From assembly GCF_001905905.1 (NCBI RefSeq), contig NZ_LIVT01000008.1, forward strand, positions 62,001 to 126,000: a stretch of 64,000 nucleotides of DNA, in the 5' to 3' direction. The notes beneath the pieces are model-generated. The model ran no database searches. It was given only the letters and a program-made list of their open reading frames with translations, and was not told the origin of the DNA. The position numbers and the translations under genes were made by a program. The stretch comes from Streptomyces sp. CB02366 (GTDB lineage Bacteria > Actinomycetota > Actinomycetes > Streptomycetales > Streptomycetaceae). Numbering within the stretch: position 1 is the first letter of the stretch; each line of letters begins with the position of its first letter. This document shows, one piece after another, positions 1-8,921 of the stretch.

Positions 1-1998
1 CATGGTCGCGGCCGCGGCGACCCCGTGTCCCTGGACGTCGCCGATGATCAGGGCGAGTTCGCGGCCGGTCTCGATGACGTCGTACCAGTCGCCTCCCACG
101 TCCATGCCCTGCGTGCCGGACAGGTAGCGCCCCAGGGTGTCGACCCCGTCCACCTCCGGCAGCCGGTGCGGCAGCAGGGCGTCCTGGAGGCCGCGGGCGA
201 GCGCCGCCTCGCTGTCGTAGCGCTGGGCGCGCTGCAGGGCCTGCGCGATGAGTCCGGCCAGGGCGGTGAGAACCGTACGCTCCTCCGGGCTGAAGCCGCG
301 CGGCCGGTCGAAGCCGAGGATGCAGGAGCCGACGGGCCGTCCCGAGGCGATCAGCGGCAGGAACGCCCGCGCCCCGACGTCCGCGTCGATCGGGATGCCC
401 GGATACGCCTCGGCCAGGCGCTGCATCGACTCGAAGAAGATCGGGCGGCCCGTGGTCAGGGTCTCCACTCCGGGGATGCGGACGTCGAGCCCGACCCCGT
501 CGAAGCGGTCGAGGAACCCCTTGGGGAAACCGGTCTCCCAGGCCAGGTGCAGATGGCGCTCGTTCAACAGGTAGATGGCGATCTGACGGCCGCCGAACGC
601 CGGCAGCAGCTCCTCGGTGACCACCTCCGAGACCTGGCGGGCCGTGACCGCCTCGGTCAGCGCGATGGCGAGGGCCACCGGGCGGTACAGGGCGGAGGAG
701 CGGTCGGCGGTCGATCCGATGCCCAGCCCCGGTGCGGTGAGGGAACCGGGGGTGTAGGCGGGGCGGTCGGTGTCCTTGAGCACGACGCTCACCCCGTCGT
801 GGGCCGGGTACAGCGAGACCGACAGCCAGCGCGAGGGCGGGCGGCGGGCGAGGAAGTGCACGGGCTCGTCGGCGATCAGGGCGGCCCGGTAATGGTCCTC
901 GTACGCCTCGTGCCCGAACCACGGCAGGGCCTGCCACACCGGTCGGCCCACCAGTTCCGTACGGGGGTGGCCGAGGAGGTCCTCGGCGAGGGCGTTGGCG
1001 TACGTGATCCGGCCCAGCCGGTCCAGGGAGAGGATGCCCCGGGGCAGCCGGTCGGCGGCCTCCGGCACGACGGGGCCCGAGCCGAGATCGACCAGGAAGC
1101 CGGTCAGGCGGCCGGCGGGCGAGTCGCCGCCCGGGCGGGCCCACCGGCCGGAGAGCTCCAGCAGGTGGGACCGGCCGTCGGGACCGCGCAGCCGCATCCG
1201 GCGCACCACCGGTTCGGCCGACTCCGCCGTCTGTCGGGCCAGGGCCCACAGTCCGTACACGTCCTCCGGCACAAGCCGTTCGGCGAGCGCGTCGACGGTG
1301 CCGGGGAAAGCGGCGGGTTCGAAGCCGAGGATCGCGCAGAGCTCGTCGTCGGCGGAGACCCGTCCCGAGCGCAGGTCCCAGTCGAAGCGGCCGACCCGTA
1401 CGGGGGGCGCGGTGGCCGCCGGCAGTTGCACAGGGGCCGGCTCCCCCTCCCACACGCACGCGACGCCCTGCCGCTCCAGGCCGCTGAGCGCGTCGCCGAG
1501 CCGTCGGCCGAGCCGGTGCAGCCGGTCGCCGTCCGCCGGGGCGACCGGCTGCCCGGGCGTGGAGGTCCGCAGGACCACCAGGACGCCCACGCTCCCCCGG
1601 CGCCCGGTGATCGGCGCCCACAGCGAACCGAACGGGAACGGCAGCCCGGCCATGAGCTGCGGGAACCGGCGCATCGCCTCCTCGGCGTCGGACAGCAGCA
1701 CGGGCCGTCCCGTGCGGTACGCCTCGGAGACCGGGAAGGGCCGGTTCACGTGCATCCGCCACCAGGGACGGAACAGCGGGCCCGGCAGTCCGGCCAGCAC
1801 CGCGAGCCGCAGGAGCCCCGGTGTACCGCTGCGCAGGTAGACCCCGCCCGCGAAACCGCCGCTGGACTCGACCGCGCCGACGAGGGACTGCGCCAGGACG
1901 AGGGACAGTTCGTCCGGCACCCGGCCGACGTCCTCCGCCCCGGTCGCGGTCCCGCGTCCGGCGGGCGGGGGACGCCGGGTCGTATCGTGCCGGGTCAC
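1..1998 (-). CDS. SpoIIE-family PP2C phosphatase with GAF/PAS sensor regions (3' end outside window)
   Basis: The minus frame is open for 666 codons up to the window edge, so the C-terminus is missing. The last visible residues hold the PP2C/SpoIIE signature GGDWYDVIETGRELALIIGD followed by VQGHGVAAAATM, which carries metal-binding aspartates. Upstream lie a GAF-like stretch, a PAS-like stretch (SLDRLGRITYANALAEDLLG) and a second GAF-like stretch just before the phosphatase. The GTG start at 1998 has a GGAG about 12 nt upstream. Such proteins dephosphorylate anti-anti-sigma factors in partner-switching pathways; the target here is unknown. It is one of three genes of this superfamily in the window. 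Confidence 0.85.
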   Translation of the reverse strand, partial: MTRHDTTRRPPPAGRGTATGAEDVGRVPDELSLVLAQSLVGAVESSGGFAGGVYLRSGTPGLLRLAVLAGLPGPLFRPWWRMHVNRPFPVSEAYRTGRPVLLSDAEEAMRRFPQLMAGLPFPFGSLWAPITGRRGSVGVLVVLRTSTPGQPVAPADGDRLHRLGRRLGDALSGLERQGVACVWEGEPAPVQLPAATAPPVRVGRFDWDLRSGRVSADDELCAILGFEPAAFPGTVDALAERLVPEDVYGLWALARQTAESAEPVVRRMRLRGPDGRSHLLELSGRWARPGGDSPAGRLTGFLVDLGSGPVVPEAADRLPRGILSLDRLGRITYANALAEDLLGHPRTELVGRPVWQALPWFGHEAYEDHYRAALIADEPVHFLARRPPSRWLSVSLYPAHDGVSVVLKDTDRPAYTPGSLTAPGLGIGSTADRSSALYRPVALAIALTEAVTARQVSEVVTEELLPAFGGRQIAIYLLNERHLHLAWETGFPKGFLDRFDGVGLDVRIPGVETLTTGRPIFFESMQRLAEAYPGIPIDADVGARAFLPLIASGRPVGSCILGFDRPRGFSPEERTVLTALAGLIAQALQRAQRYDSEAALARGLQDALLPHRLPEVDGVDTLGRYLSGTQGMDVGGDWYDVIETGRELALIIGDVQGHGVAAAATM

Positions 1999-2088
1999 AC
2001 AGTCAGGATGCTCCGGCCGGTGGCGCCACGCACCTTCGGCGACCGGCCGCCCCCCGGCGGCCGGTCGCGCTCACGGGCCCCGGCGGGG

Positions 2089-2706
2089 TCAGTACAGCTT
2101 GGCCACAGCGGTGCGCGTGGTCTTCCTGAACCCCTCCAGCGGAGCGCCGTCCAGTTCGCCCATCTGCCCCCACTCGACGACGGTGACCGTCCGGCCGTCG
2201 CGGCCCACGGAGTACAGCCCGATGTCGGTGGAGCCGGCCTCCGGGTGGGAGGTGTCGATGCTGTAGAGGTGCGCCCCCTCCTCGATGTCGATTCCGCCGT
2301 GGTGGAACGCCTCTCCCTCCAGGCCGGGGTCCTGCTCCTTCAGCCGGTCGAGGCAGGTCTCCAGGGCGGCGCGCAGATCGGCGGCGAGCTTCTCGGCCCG
2401 CGCGGTCGTGGTGGCGACCGTGATGGCCTGGCGGGCCTGTGTGTCCAGTTCGGTGCGGAAGTCGCGGTACCGGGCGCCGGCCGCCGGAGCGATCCCGGCG
2501 GTGCACAGCGAGCCTTCCTGCGGCACACCCTGGCGTACCGGACCGGCCGTCCAGGGGGTGAGGGAGGCGGGCAGTTCGCCCGCGGCCAGGAACTTCGGGA
2601 GGACGGGAGCCGGGGCCGGCGCCGCCGCGGCGGGCGTCGGGGCCAGGGCGGTGACGGCGAGGCCGGCCGCCGCAGCGGTCAGAAGGGCGGTACGGAAGGT
2701 GCGCAT
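2089..2706 (-). CDS. Secreted protein of unknown function
   Basis: The product is 205 aa with a clear N-terminal signal peptide: MRTFRTALL, then a hydrophobic Ala-rich core and an Ala-Pro cleavage region near residue 30. The mature part has two cysteines (SLCTAG, ETCLDR). Its layout, a first cysteine, an amphipathic helix and a second cysteine about 60 residues later, loosely recalls PknH-type extracellular sensor domains, but this is only a resemblance. GGGGA lies about 10 nt before the ATG. The gene is divergent from the HTH gene at 2988, so the two may share a regulatory region. No enzymatic motif was recognised. Confidence 0.7.
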   Translation of the reverse strand: MRTFRTALLTAAAAGLAVTALAPTPAAAAPAPAPVLPKFLAAGELPASLTPWTAGPVRQGVPQEGSLCTAGIAPAAGARYRDFRTELDTQARQAITVATTTARAEKLAADLRAALETCLDRLKEQDPGLEGEAFHHGGIDIEEGAHLYSIDTSHPEAGSTDIGLYSVGRDGRTVTVVEWGQMGELDGAPLEGFRKTTRTAVAKLY

Positions 2707-2987
2707 GGTGAGGTTTCCCCGTTTCGGACGGTGCGTCGAATGGCGCGGTCGGACGGTGGTTCATCGGGTCGGCCGTACGGCCCGGAACGAGGCGTACGGA
2801 GCCCGCTCGGGGCCGTACGGCGGCGTTGCGTCAGGCGGTACGGGAACGGGCCCAGCCTGGGCCGCCGCCCCTGATCCGGACAAGCACGACACGGCTTCCC
2901 GCCGGGCTGGAACCGTCCCGACCCCGGTGACGTGGGTGTTCCCGAAGGGCTGGAACGCCCTGGAACGGCGCGGGGGAGGTCGAGCGG

Positions 2988-4517
2988 GTGGTGGGCGACG
3001 CCGGGGGGACGGCACGGGCGGTGCTGGCGGCGCGGTTGAACGCGCTGCGGGAGGGGTCGGGCCGGACGTACGCGTCGCTGGCCCGACGGATCGGAGTCAG
3101 CGGCTCGTCGCTGCACCGGTACTGCACGGGGCGGACGGTCCCCGCCGAGTTCGCCCCGGTGGAGCGGCTGGCCCGGCTGTGCGGCGCGTCGGCCGCCGAC
3201 CGGCAGACGCTGCACCGTCTGTGGCTCCTGGCGGACGGGGAGCGGGCGGACCGGCAGGGGGCGGGGGAAGCGGCGGGCGGGACCGCCGACGGGCCGCCGG
3301 GCGCCGGGGGCGGCCCCGAACCCGCGGCGGTCCCTGCGGCTCAGGAGGCCGGCGAGGACACGTCCGCCCCGGTGCGGGACGGGGGCCGCCCCGGGGCGGC
3401 TGCGGACGGGGTCGCGGCGGCCGCCGCTCCCGGGCCCCCCGGCGAAGGGCTCGGGCCGTCCGGCGGAGGGACGGCCCGCCCCGGCCCCTCCTCCGGGGAG
3501 GCGGAGACGGCCGTACCGGAGGGCGGCGGACTTTCCCCGGCGCCCGGTTCCCGGCCCCGACGAGTGCGTCGGTACGGGCAGGTGCTCGGCGGTCTCGCCG
3601 CGGCCTCCCTCGTCCTCGCCCTGGTCGCGGCCCTGGGCGGAACGGCGCCCTCCGGACCGGACGGGGGGCGGTCCCCGGCCCGCCGGCCGGGCCCGCCGCC
3701 GGTGGGCGCCCCGGCGCCCTCCCCTTCGGGCTCCTCCGCCCCCGCGACGCCGCGAGCCGCGCCGAGCGCGTCCCCGAGCGGGACGCCGTCCGGCGGTGGC
3801 ACGGCTTCGCCCGTACTGCCCGGCACCGGCGCCCGCGAGGAGGGCGGGTCCGGGCCCGCCGAGGGCCCGGCGTCCGGCCCGGCGCCGGGCCGGACGCCGT
3901 TCACCTGGACCGGCGACGACCACGTCTGGAAGAACGGCTGCGACCACGCCTACCGCGTCGACCGGGCCCCCGCCGCCGTGCCGCCGCCCCCGGCGGAGGC
4001 CGACGCGGCCCCCTGGGCGGCTGCGCTCGGCGCGGTGCACGCGGGCGAGACGGGGGTCCGGATCACCGTGCAGGGCCGGGACGAGCGGGCCGTGGTGCTG
4101 GAGTCCCTGCGCATCCGGGTCGTCGAGCGCCGCCCGGTGGCCGGGGGCCGGGTCTACCGCATGAGCTCCGGCTGCGGCGGATCCCTCACCCCGAGGATGT
4201 TCGACGTGGATCTCGACGCCCCCCGCCCCGCCGCCCGCCCGGTCGCCGGCAACGATTCCGGCGAGCCCGTCGCGGCCGTGGCCTTCCCGTACCGCGTGTC
4301 GGTCACCGAGCCCGAGGTCTTCCTGATCACCGGCCGTACGGTCGGCTGCGACTGCGACTGGTTCGCGGAGCTGGGCTGGAGCAGCGGCGGCCGGTCCGGC
4401 ACCGTGCGCGTCGACGACGGCGGGCGGCCGTTCCGTACGGGAGGGGTGCGGGGGCGGCCCGTGTTCGACTACGACACGACCGCCCGCCGCTGGGTGACCG
4501 CGGAGGCCGGGTCCTGA
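2988..4517 (+). CDS. Membrane-anchored helix-turn-helix protein with C-terminal extracellular domain
   Basis: The product is 509 aa. Residues 10-70 form an XRE-type HTH (SLARRIGVSGSSLHRYCTG) of the kind common in Streptomyces regulators. A long low-complexity Pro/Gly/Ala linker follows, then one hydrophobic membrane segment near residues 198-217, a second Pro/Ser-rich linker, and a globular C-terminal domain from about residue 305 with several cysteines (NGCDHAY, SSGCGG, VGCDCDWF) suited to an exported face. The layout suggests a one-component sensor with a cytoplasmic DNA-binding head and an outside sensory domain. GGAGG lies 8 nt upstream of the first GTG. No ligand can be inferred. Confidence 0.8.
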   Translation: MVGDAGGTARAVLAARLNALREGSGRTYASLARRIGVSGSSLHRYCTGRTVPAEFAPVERLARLCGASAADRQTLHRLWLLADGERADRQGAGEAAGGTADGPPGAGGGPEPAAVPAAQEAGEDTSAPVRDGGRPGAAADGVAAAAAPGPPGEGLGPSGGGTARPGPSSGEAETAVPEGGGLSPAPGSRPRRVRRYGQVLGGLAAASLVLALVAALGGTAPSGPDGGRSPARRPGPPPVGAPAPSPSGSSAPATPRAAPSASPSGTPSGGGTASPVLPGTGAREEGGSGPAEGPASGPAPGRTPFTWTGDDHVWKNGCDHAYRVDRAPAAVPPPPAEADAAPWAAALGAVHAGETGVRITVQGRDERAVVLESLRIRVVERRPVAGGRVYRMSSGCGGSLTPRMFDVDLDAPRPAARPVAGNDSGEPVAAVAFPYRVSVTEPEVFLITGRTVGCDCDWFAELGWSSGGRSGTVRVDDGGRPFRTGGVRGRPVFDYDTTARRWVTAEAGS

Positions 4518-4684
4518 AGCGTCGGGCCGCCGCACGGAGGCGGCCCGGCTGCGGTGGCGTCCTCGAAGGGAGCGGGCAGAGGCGGCGAAGGCGGGACGGG
4601 CCCCTCCCGGGTACGGAGCGCACCCGGTCCGGGCCCCGTCGGCGGGACCACTCGCCGGTTCACGGCCCCGCTTCCGGCCCCTGC

Positions 4685-4876
4685 CTACTTTTCGGGGTAG
4701 ACGTCCCCGGCCTCCATCGCGCTCTGCTGTTCGCTCCGGTCCCGGATCGTCCGGGACTTCTTCTCCAGCCGCTCGCGTTCGTGCGGGTCGCTCGCGCGCT
4801 CCGCCGCCTCCGCCAGCTGCCGGGCCTTCTCACGCATCTGCCGGGCCAGGTCGGCCGGTTCGTCCGAACCGCTCAT
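4685..4876 (-). CDS. Small DUF6381-type protein
   Basis: The product is 63 aa, highly charged and alpha-helical. The pattern LARQMREKARQLAEAAERA followed by DPHERERLEKKSRTI and the ending DVYPEK matches the small Streptomyces DUF6381 family as I know it. The ATG at 4876 is preceded by AAGGAG with 5 nt spacing, so the start is well supported. The function of the family is unknown. The gene stands alone between the HTH gene and the FUSC gene. The same frame stays open for a long way upstream, but that extension is a high-GC artefact. Confidence 0.75.
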   Translation of the reverse strand: MSGSDEPADLARQMREKARQLAEAAERASDPHERERLEKKSRTIRDRSEQQSAMEAGDVYPEK

Positions 4877-5016
4877 CACCACTCCTTGGACGCAGGGAAC
4901 CTCTGCCCCCAGCGAACCAGCGCCCGGCCGCTTCCGCATGTCGCGCGGCCGGGCACGGACGGTCCCGCGCCGCCGGGCGCGGGCTCCGGCCCCGGTCGCA
5001 CGCCCGTTCAGGCGGG

Positions 5017-6213
5017 TTACCGGCCCAGCCGGCTCATCAGCGCGCGCAGCCGGGGGTGGCGGGCGTGCGCCTCCGCCGAGCGGCGGTCCAGCTCCTCGCC
5101 GAGACGCTTGGTGCGCTCCTCGATGTCGAGTTCGTCCAGGATCCGGTCGATCTCGGCGAGCAGGGAGCCGTGCAGCTGCCACTGGCGCGGGTGCTCCTGG
5201 ACGTCCTCCAGCAGCAGATCGGCCACCAGGTCGCGGGTGGCGCGGCTGCGGGCGAGCGCCTCGGAGAGACGTTCCTCCGCCGCGTCGGCGTCGGCGGCGA
5301 GCTGGGTCGTCACCAGGACGGAGAAACTCTCGATCGCCTCCGCGAGGTGGCCGAAGAGTTCCTGGAGCAGTTCCGTCACGTCGGACGGGAACAGCGCCTC
5401 CTCGGTACGGGCCTTCGCCAGGTCGGTGAGGGTGCGGGACAGGACGCGCAGGACGACGGCGCAGATCTCCAGCGTGTCCAGCCCCGTCCGCAGGACGACC
5501 CGGTGCAGCAGGCCATGTCTCACCCTGGGGTTGAAGGTGAGACTTTCCTCCGCCTGGCGCAGGGAGGCGTCGACCTCCACGATGTCGTGGTCGAGCCTGC
5601 GGGCCTCGTGGAGCCGGGCGGCGGCCCGGGAGACGGGGCTGTGCCCCACCACCTCCTCGCCCATGCCGCGCAGCATCGCGCCCATCCGGGCGGCCAGCGA
5701 TTCGATGGAGGCTCCGGCCGAGCCGACCCAGACGGGCGGGGCGAGCAGCAGGTTGAACAGGAGCCCGACGCCGGCCCCGATCAGCGTCTCCCACACCCGG
5801 TCCCAGGCGGTGTCCGCGACCTGGGAGACGCCGAGGACGAGCATCGCGCTGATCGCCACCTCCGGCACGAACTCGTTGACCCGTACCAGTCGTCCGATCA
5901 TCAGCGCGGTGAAGATGGTCAGGCCCAGACTCCACCAGCTCAGCCCCACCAGGGAGCTGAAGCCGATGGCGATGAGGACGCCGACGACCACCGAGTTCAC
6001 CCGGCGGATACCGGTGGTGAGCGTCGCGTAGAGGGTCACCTGGACGACCAGGAGCGCGGTGAGGGGAGCGGTCAGCGGGGCGGGTTCGGGCAGGAACCAG
6101 ACCGCGACGGAGTAGGCGATGACGGCGGCCGCAGTCGAGCGCAGCGTCTGCACGCCGACGGGTTCGGTGGTGCGCTGTACCAGTTTGACGACGGGTGCGG
6201 AGACTCGGGACAT
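5017..6213 (-). CDS. FUSC/aromatic-acid-exporter-like membrane protein
   Basis: The product is 398 aa. The N-terminal 170 residues contain about five or six hydrophobic segments (AAAVIAYSVAVWF, LTALLVVQVTLYA, VVVGVLIAIGF, LGLTIFTALMIG, LIGAGVGLLFNLLLAP), the pattern of the FUSC / aromatic acid exporter N-terminal domain. The remainder is a long, charged cytoplasmic helical region with heptad-like stretches. Related proteins are proposed to export aromatic or small organic acids; the substrate cannot be told here. The start is chosen at MSRVSAPVVKL, directly after AAGGA, which is a very short spacing, so a slightly different start is possible. Confidence 0.75.
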   Translation of the reverse strand: MSRVSAPVVKLVQRTTEPVGVQTLRSTAAAVIAYSVAVWFLPEPAPLTAPLTALLVVQVTLYATLTTGIRRVNSVVVGVLIAIGFSSLVGLSWWSLGLTIFTALMIGRLVRVNEFVPEVAISAMLVLGVSQVADTAWDRVWETLIGAGVGLLFNLLLAPPVWVGSAGASIESLAARMGAMLRGMGEEVVGHSPVSRAAARLHEARRLDHDIVEVDASLRQAEESLTFNPRVRHGLLHRVVLRTGLDTLEICAVVLRVLSRTLTDLAKARTEEALFPSDVTELLQELFGHLAEAIESFSVLVTTQLAADADAAEERLSEALARSRATRDLVADLLLEDVQEHPRQWQLHGSLLAEIDRILDELDIEERTKRLGEELDRRSAEAHARHPRLRALMSRLGR

Positions 6214-6338
6214 TCCTTGACCGTGCCCCGAATCCTCTCGCGCAGCACTCCCCCCGCCCCGGCTCCGCCGTACGGCCCTGGCCGCCGGGCGGAACACGAG
6301 AGGGTGCGCGAGGGCACGGTCGGAGAGACCCTGGAGGC

Positions 6339-6521
6339 ATGGCTGTTCTGCTGAACCCCCCAGGTGAGACACCGCCCGCCGAAGGCTCCATCGGTGAGGC
6401 GCACGAGGAACGCCCGGACGGAGGGCTCTGGGAGCACCCCGGCGTCTGGACCGGGCTGATCCTGTTCGGAGCGCTCGTGGTCGCCGGGTTCTTCCTCGCC
6501 CGCGTCTTCGGCTTCGGATGA
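6339..6521 (+). CDS. Small DUF6480-type membrane protein
   Basis: The product is 60 aa. The segment PPGETPPAEGSIGEAH is the hallmark I associate with the small Streptomyces DUF6480 family. It is followed by a single C-terminal membrane helix (WTGLILFGALVVAGFFLARVF). A GGAGG sits only 1 nt before the ATG, so initiation spacing is unusual. The stop codon overlaps the start of the next gene (ATGA at 6518), implying translational coupling to the glycosylase-fold protein. The role of the family is unknown. Confidence 0.7.
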   Translation: MAVLLNPPGETPPAEGSIGEAHEERPDGGLWEHPGVWTGLILFGALVVAGFFLARVFGFG

Positions 6522-7189
6522 GCGCCGGGGCCTCCGCAGCGGCGCGCCGGACCGCCGACGCGCTGCTGGAGGAGTGCGGGCAGACGTATGCGGCGGAGGC
6601 GGGCATCCGGATGCGCGACACCCCGCAGCCCCTGTACCGCCTCCTGGTGCTGAGCCATCTGCTGAGCGCCCGCATCCGCGCCCCGGTCGCGGTGGCGGCC
6701 GCGCGGGCGCTGTTCGACCGCGGGATGGGCACGCCGCGCCGGATGGCCGACGCCACCTGGCAGCAGCGCGTGGACGCGTTGGGCGAGGGCGGCTACCGCC
6801 GCTACGACGAGCGGACCTCCACCCAGCTCGGGGAGGGCGCGGAGCTGGTCCTCGACGCCTGGAAGGGCGATCTGCGCCGGCTGCGCGCGGAGGCGGACGG
6901 CGACGGGGAGGCGTTGCGGGCGGGCCTCCAGCGGGTTCCGGGAATCGGACCGGCGGGGGCCGACATCTTCGTACGCGAAGTGCAGGGGCTGTGGCCGGAG
7001 ACCGGGTTCCACGTCGGAGCCAAGGGCCTTCAGGGGGCCGAGCGGGTCGGGTTGCCGGCCTCCGCCGCCGGGCTGGCCGAGGTGGCCCGGGGCAGGGATC
7101 CGGCGGTGTTCGCCGCGGCGCTGGTCAGGGCGGCCCTCGACAAGGAGAGCGCCGAGGCGGTCCGGGAGGCCGCGCGAACCCGGAAGTGA
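6518..7189 (+). CDS. HhH-GPD (endonuclease III-like) fold protein, catalytic residues not evident
   Basis: The product is 223 aa. The helix-hairpin-helix signature VPGIGPAGADIFVREV and the preceding helical region (LYRLLVLSHLLSARI) are typical of the endonuclease III / HhH-GPD superfamily. In active members the lysine in the hairpin and an aspartate about 18 residues later act in base excision. Here the lysine position reads Ala/Gly (GPAGAD) and the Asp region reads ETGFHVG. The C-terminal 4Fe-4S cysteines are also absent. It may bind DNA without glycosylase activity or belong to a subfamily with other residues. It is coupled to the small DUF6480 gene by ATGA. Confidence 0.75.
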   Translation: MSAGASAAARRTADALLEECGQTYAAEAGIRMRDTPQPLYRLLVLSHLLSARIRAPVAVAAARALFDRGMGTPRRMADATWQQRVDALGEGGYRRYDERTSTQLGEGAELVLDAWKGDLRRLRAEADGDGEALRAGLQRVPGIGPAGADIFVREVQGLWPETGFHVGAKGLQGAERVGLPASAAGLAEVARGRDPAVFAAALVRAALDKESAEAVREAARTRK

Positions 7190-7271
7190 ACGCCGCGGCG
7201 GCCGGGGGCCCGGGACGTACGGGGGCACCCGTGCCGTGCGGGCGGCGCGGGCGCCCCCGGCCCCTCCCCGC

Positions 7272-7442
7272 TCAGCGGCCGGCGCCCGCGCGGGCCCGGG
7301 CCTCGGCGCGGCGGGCCTCGGCCTGTTCCTTCCTGCCCTCGGCCTTCAGCCGCTCGTCCTCGAGGGCGATGCCGTCCGATTCCTTGATCATGCCTCTGAG
7401 CCTCCGCGCCTTGGCGCGGGCTATGTCGGTGCTCTTTCCCAC
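7272..7442 (-). CDS. Small charged protein, possibly CsbD-like
   Basis: The product is 56 aa when begun at the GTG at 7442. That start is preferred over an ATG 12 nt upstream because a GGAGG lies 5 nt before the GTG, while the ATG has no Shine-Dalgarno sequence and itself contains the GGAGG. The sequence is Lys/Arg/Glu/Ala-rich and helical. The stretch ALEDERLKAEGRKEQAEA resembles the elongated charged pattern of CsbD-type stress proteins, but the match is weak. Function unknown. Confidence 0.55.
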   Translation of the reverse strand: MGKSTDIARAKARRLRGMIKESDGIALEDERLKAEGRKEQAEARRAEARARAGAGR

Positions 7443-7517
7443 TGCTGCCTCCATGCCGCGAGGGGGACACGCGCTTTCCCCTCCACTATGCCTGTCCGCG
7501 CGGCGGGACGCGGGAGC

Positions 7518-7895
7518 CTACATCAGCGGGCTCTCGCCCTCGTCCGTGCCGCCGCCCTCGACCTGGAGGGCGAGGTCCTGGAGGACGTCGGCCGACGACA
7601 CGTCGGTCTGCCCGGAGTCGTGGACCTGGGCCAGCATCGTGAACGCGAGGGTGAAGGCGCTCACCAACTGCTCGACCGCGCCGCCGACCTCGCGTCCGAC
7701 GACGGCGACCACCTCCTCGACGGTGAAGTCGTCGGGGATGGCGATGTGGGGCATCGTCTCGTTGAGCAGGGCGGTGACGGCGCCCGCTCCCGTGTCCAGG
7801 TCTTCCCGTTCGAGGTCCGCCTCCAGCAGACGCTGCATTTCGCGCGCCTCTGTGAGGATGCCGATCACGCGCTTCACGACTTCCCGTTGCTCCAT
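7518..7895 (-). CDS. Conserved-looking hypothetical protein
   Basis: The product is 125 aa from the ATG at 7895; an in-frame ATG at 7907 would add MLAP. It is predicted mostly helical, acidic and soluble, without cysteines or membrane segments. No Shine-Dalgarno sequence stands out for either start, so the start is uncertain. Codon usage on this strand is typical for a Streptomyces gene (GC at third positions), and the opposite frames look like shadows. I do not recognise the family. Neighbours are small proteins, with no clear operon. Confidence 0.6.
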   Translation of the reverse strand: MEQREVVKRVIGILTEAREMQRLLEADLEREDLDTGAGAVTALLNETMPHIAIPDDFTVEEVVAVVGREVGGAVEQLVSAFTLAFTMLAQVHDSGQTDVSSADVLQDLALQVEGGGTDEGESPLM

Positions 7896-8112
7896 GGGCG
7901 CGAGCATAGGCGGTGGGGGCCGGTCGCAGCCTCCCCTCGCGTGGACGTGCCCCGGTTGTCGCAGCCGGGGGGGCGGGGTCCCGGGGGGACGGCCCTTCTG
8001 GTCGCGCGGGCGGTGAAGCGCGCGGGAGAACGGGCGGAGCCGTCGCGCTGCCGACCCGTGGCGGCGGCCGTCACGCCGCCACGGCGCTCGCCGTGGCCCG
8101 GGGCGGGTCCGC

Positions 8113-8853
8113 TCAGCGCGGCGGGCGCTTCGGGCGGGAGCGGTTCTCCCGCATCGCCCGGCGGATTCCCGCCGCCGCCGAGCGGGCGTGTTCCGTGGTC
8201 GCCGTGCGGTCGGCGACCGAGGTGACGAAGCGGTGCAGCGGCTGTCGGCAGTGGGCGCACGGGGTGTCGGTCGTGATGTGGTAACCGTCCTCGCACTGCG
8301 GATCGGTGCAGGAGCCGGGCCGCAGGAGCTGCGCGGCGATGTCCTGGGCGCTCCACCGGCGGCGGCCGTCCTCGTCCAGCTCGCCCAGCGCGTGGGACCA
8401 GCGCAGGTTCCAGCGGCGTTCGACGCGCTCGCGCAGCTGGGCGGCGCTGCGGACGGCGATCTCCTGGTGGATGAGGTCGTGGACGGTGCTCGGCACCCGG
8501 CCGCCCAGGGCTTGGAGGAGCTGGGGCGGCAGGGCCTGGAGGACGTAGCCGCGCGGGTTGCCGCGGGCGTTCTCCCGCCAGCGGTCGCAGGCGCAGGAGC
8601 CGTCGGGGCGCTTCGGGGCGTGGCAGCGGCCGCACAGGCCGCGGCACTCGGCGCAGAGGCCGCCGTCGAGTCCGTCCAGATGGGGCGCGGGCGCCCGGCC
8701 GCAGGCGTGGCAGCAGGCGGCGCACGGTCCGCAGAGGCGTTCGTCGCCCGCCTTGGTCGTCCAGGTCCGCGTCTGGCACCGGCAACACAGGGCCGTGTTG
8801 CAGTACTCGTGGTGGGCGGCGCCCGAGTGCCGACCGGGTGACGGGAAAGACAT
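8113..8853 (-). CDS. Cysteine-rich zinc-ribbon protein
   Basis: The product is 246 aa. The first 90 residues hold a dense series of cysteine pairs (CCRCQ, CGPC, CCHACG, CAECRGLCGRCH, CACDR), which suggests several zinc-binding knuckles. A helical middle segment follows (VLQALPPQLLQAL, VHDLIHQEIAVRSAAQLRERV), and a further CxxC pair (CTDPQCEDGYH, CAHCRQPL) lies near residue 200. The C-terminus is Arg-rich. Multi-zinc proteins of this look occur in Streptomyces accessory regions, sometimes near conjugative elements, but I cannot name the family. A small membrane-protein gene lies just upstream on the same strand. Confidence 0.7.
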   Translation of the reverse strand: MSFPSPGRHSGAAHHEYCNTALCCRCQTRTWTTKAGDERLCGPCAACCHACGRAPAPHLDGLDGGLCAECRGLCGRCHAPKRPDGSCACDRWRENARGNPRGYVLQALPPQLLQALGGRVPSTVHDLIHQEIAVRSAAQLRERVERRWNLRWSHALGELDEDGRRRWSAQDIAAQLLRPGSCTDPQCEDGYHITTDTPCAHCRQPLHRFVTSVADRTATTEHARSAAAGIRRAMRENRSRPKRPPR

Positions 8854-8921
8854 CTGCCCATTGTGCGGGATGCCCGGTGCGGGCGCGGCCGGCCCCCGCC
8901 CGGGTCCGGCCGCCGGAACCC

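Noticed and set aside
25..2874. 949-codon open frame on the plus strand
   Set aside because: It is the antisense shadow of the SpoIIE-type gene on the minus strand. Its product is low-complexity Arg/Gly/Pro without motifs, while the minus strand has clear PP2C and GAF/PAS signatures.
2285..6031. 1248-codon open frame on the plus strand
   Set aside because: It spans several real genes in other frames (HTH gene, DUF6381, FUSC) and has no recognisable domain. Typical of high-GC DNA.
4877..7228. Upstream extension of the DUF6381 frame
   Set aside because: The real gene starts at 4876 behind AAGGAG. The extension is antisense to or overlaps the FUSC and glycosylase-fold genes and lacks motifs.
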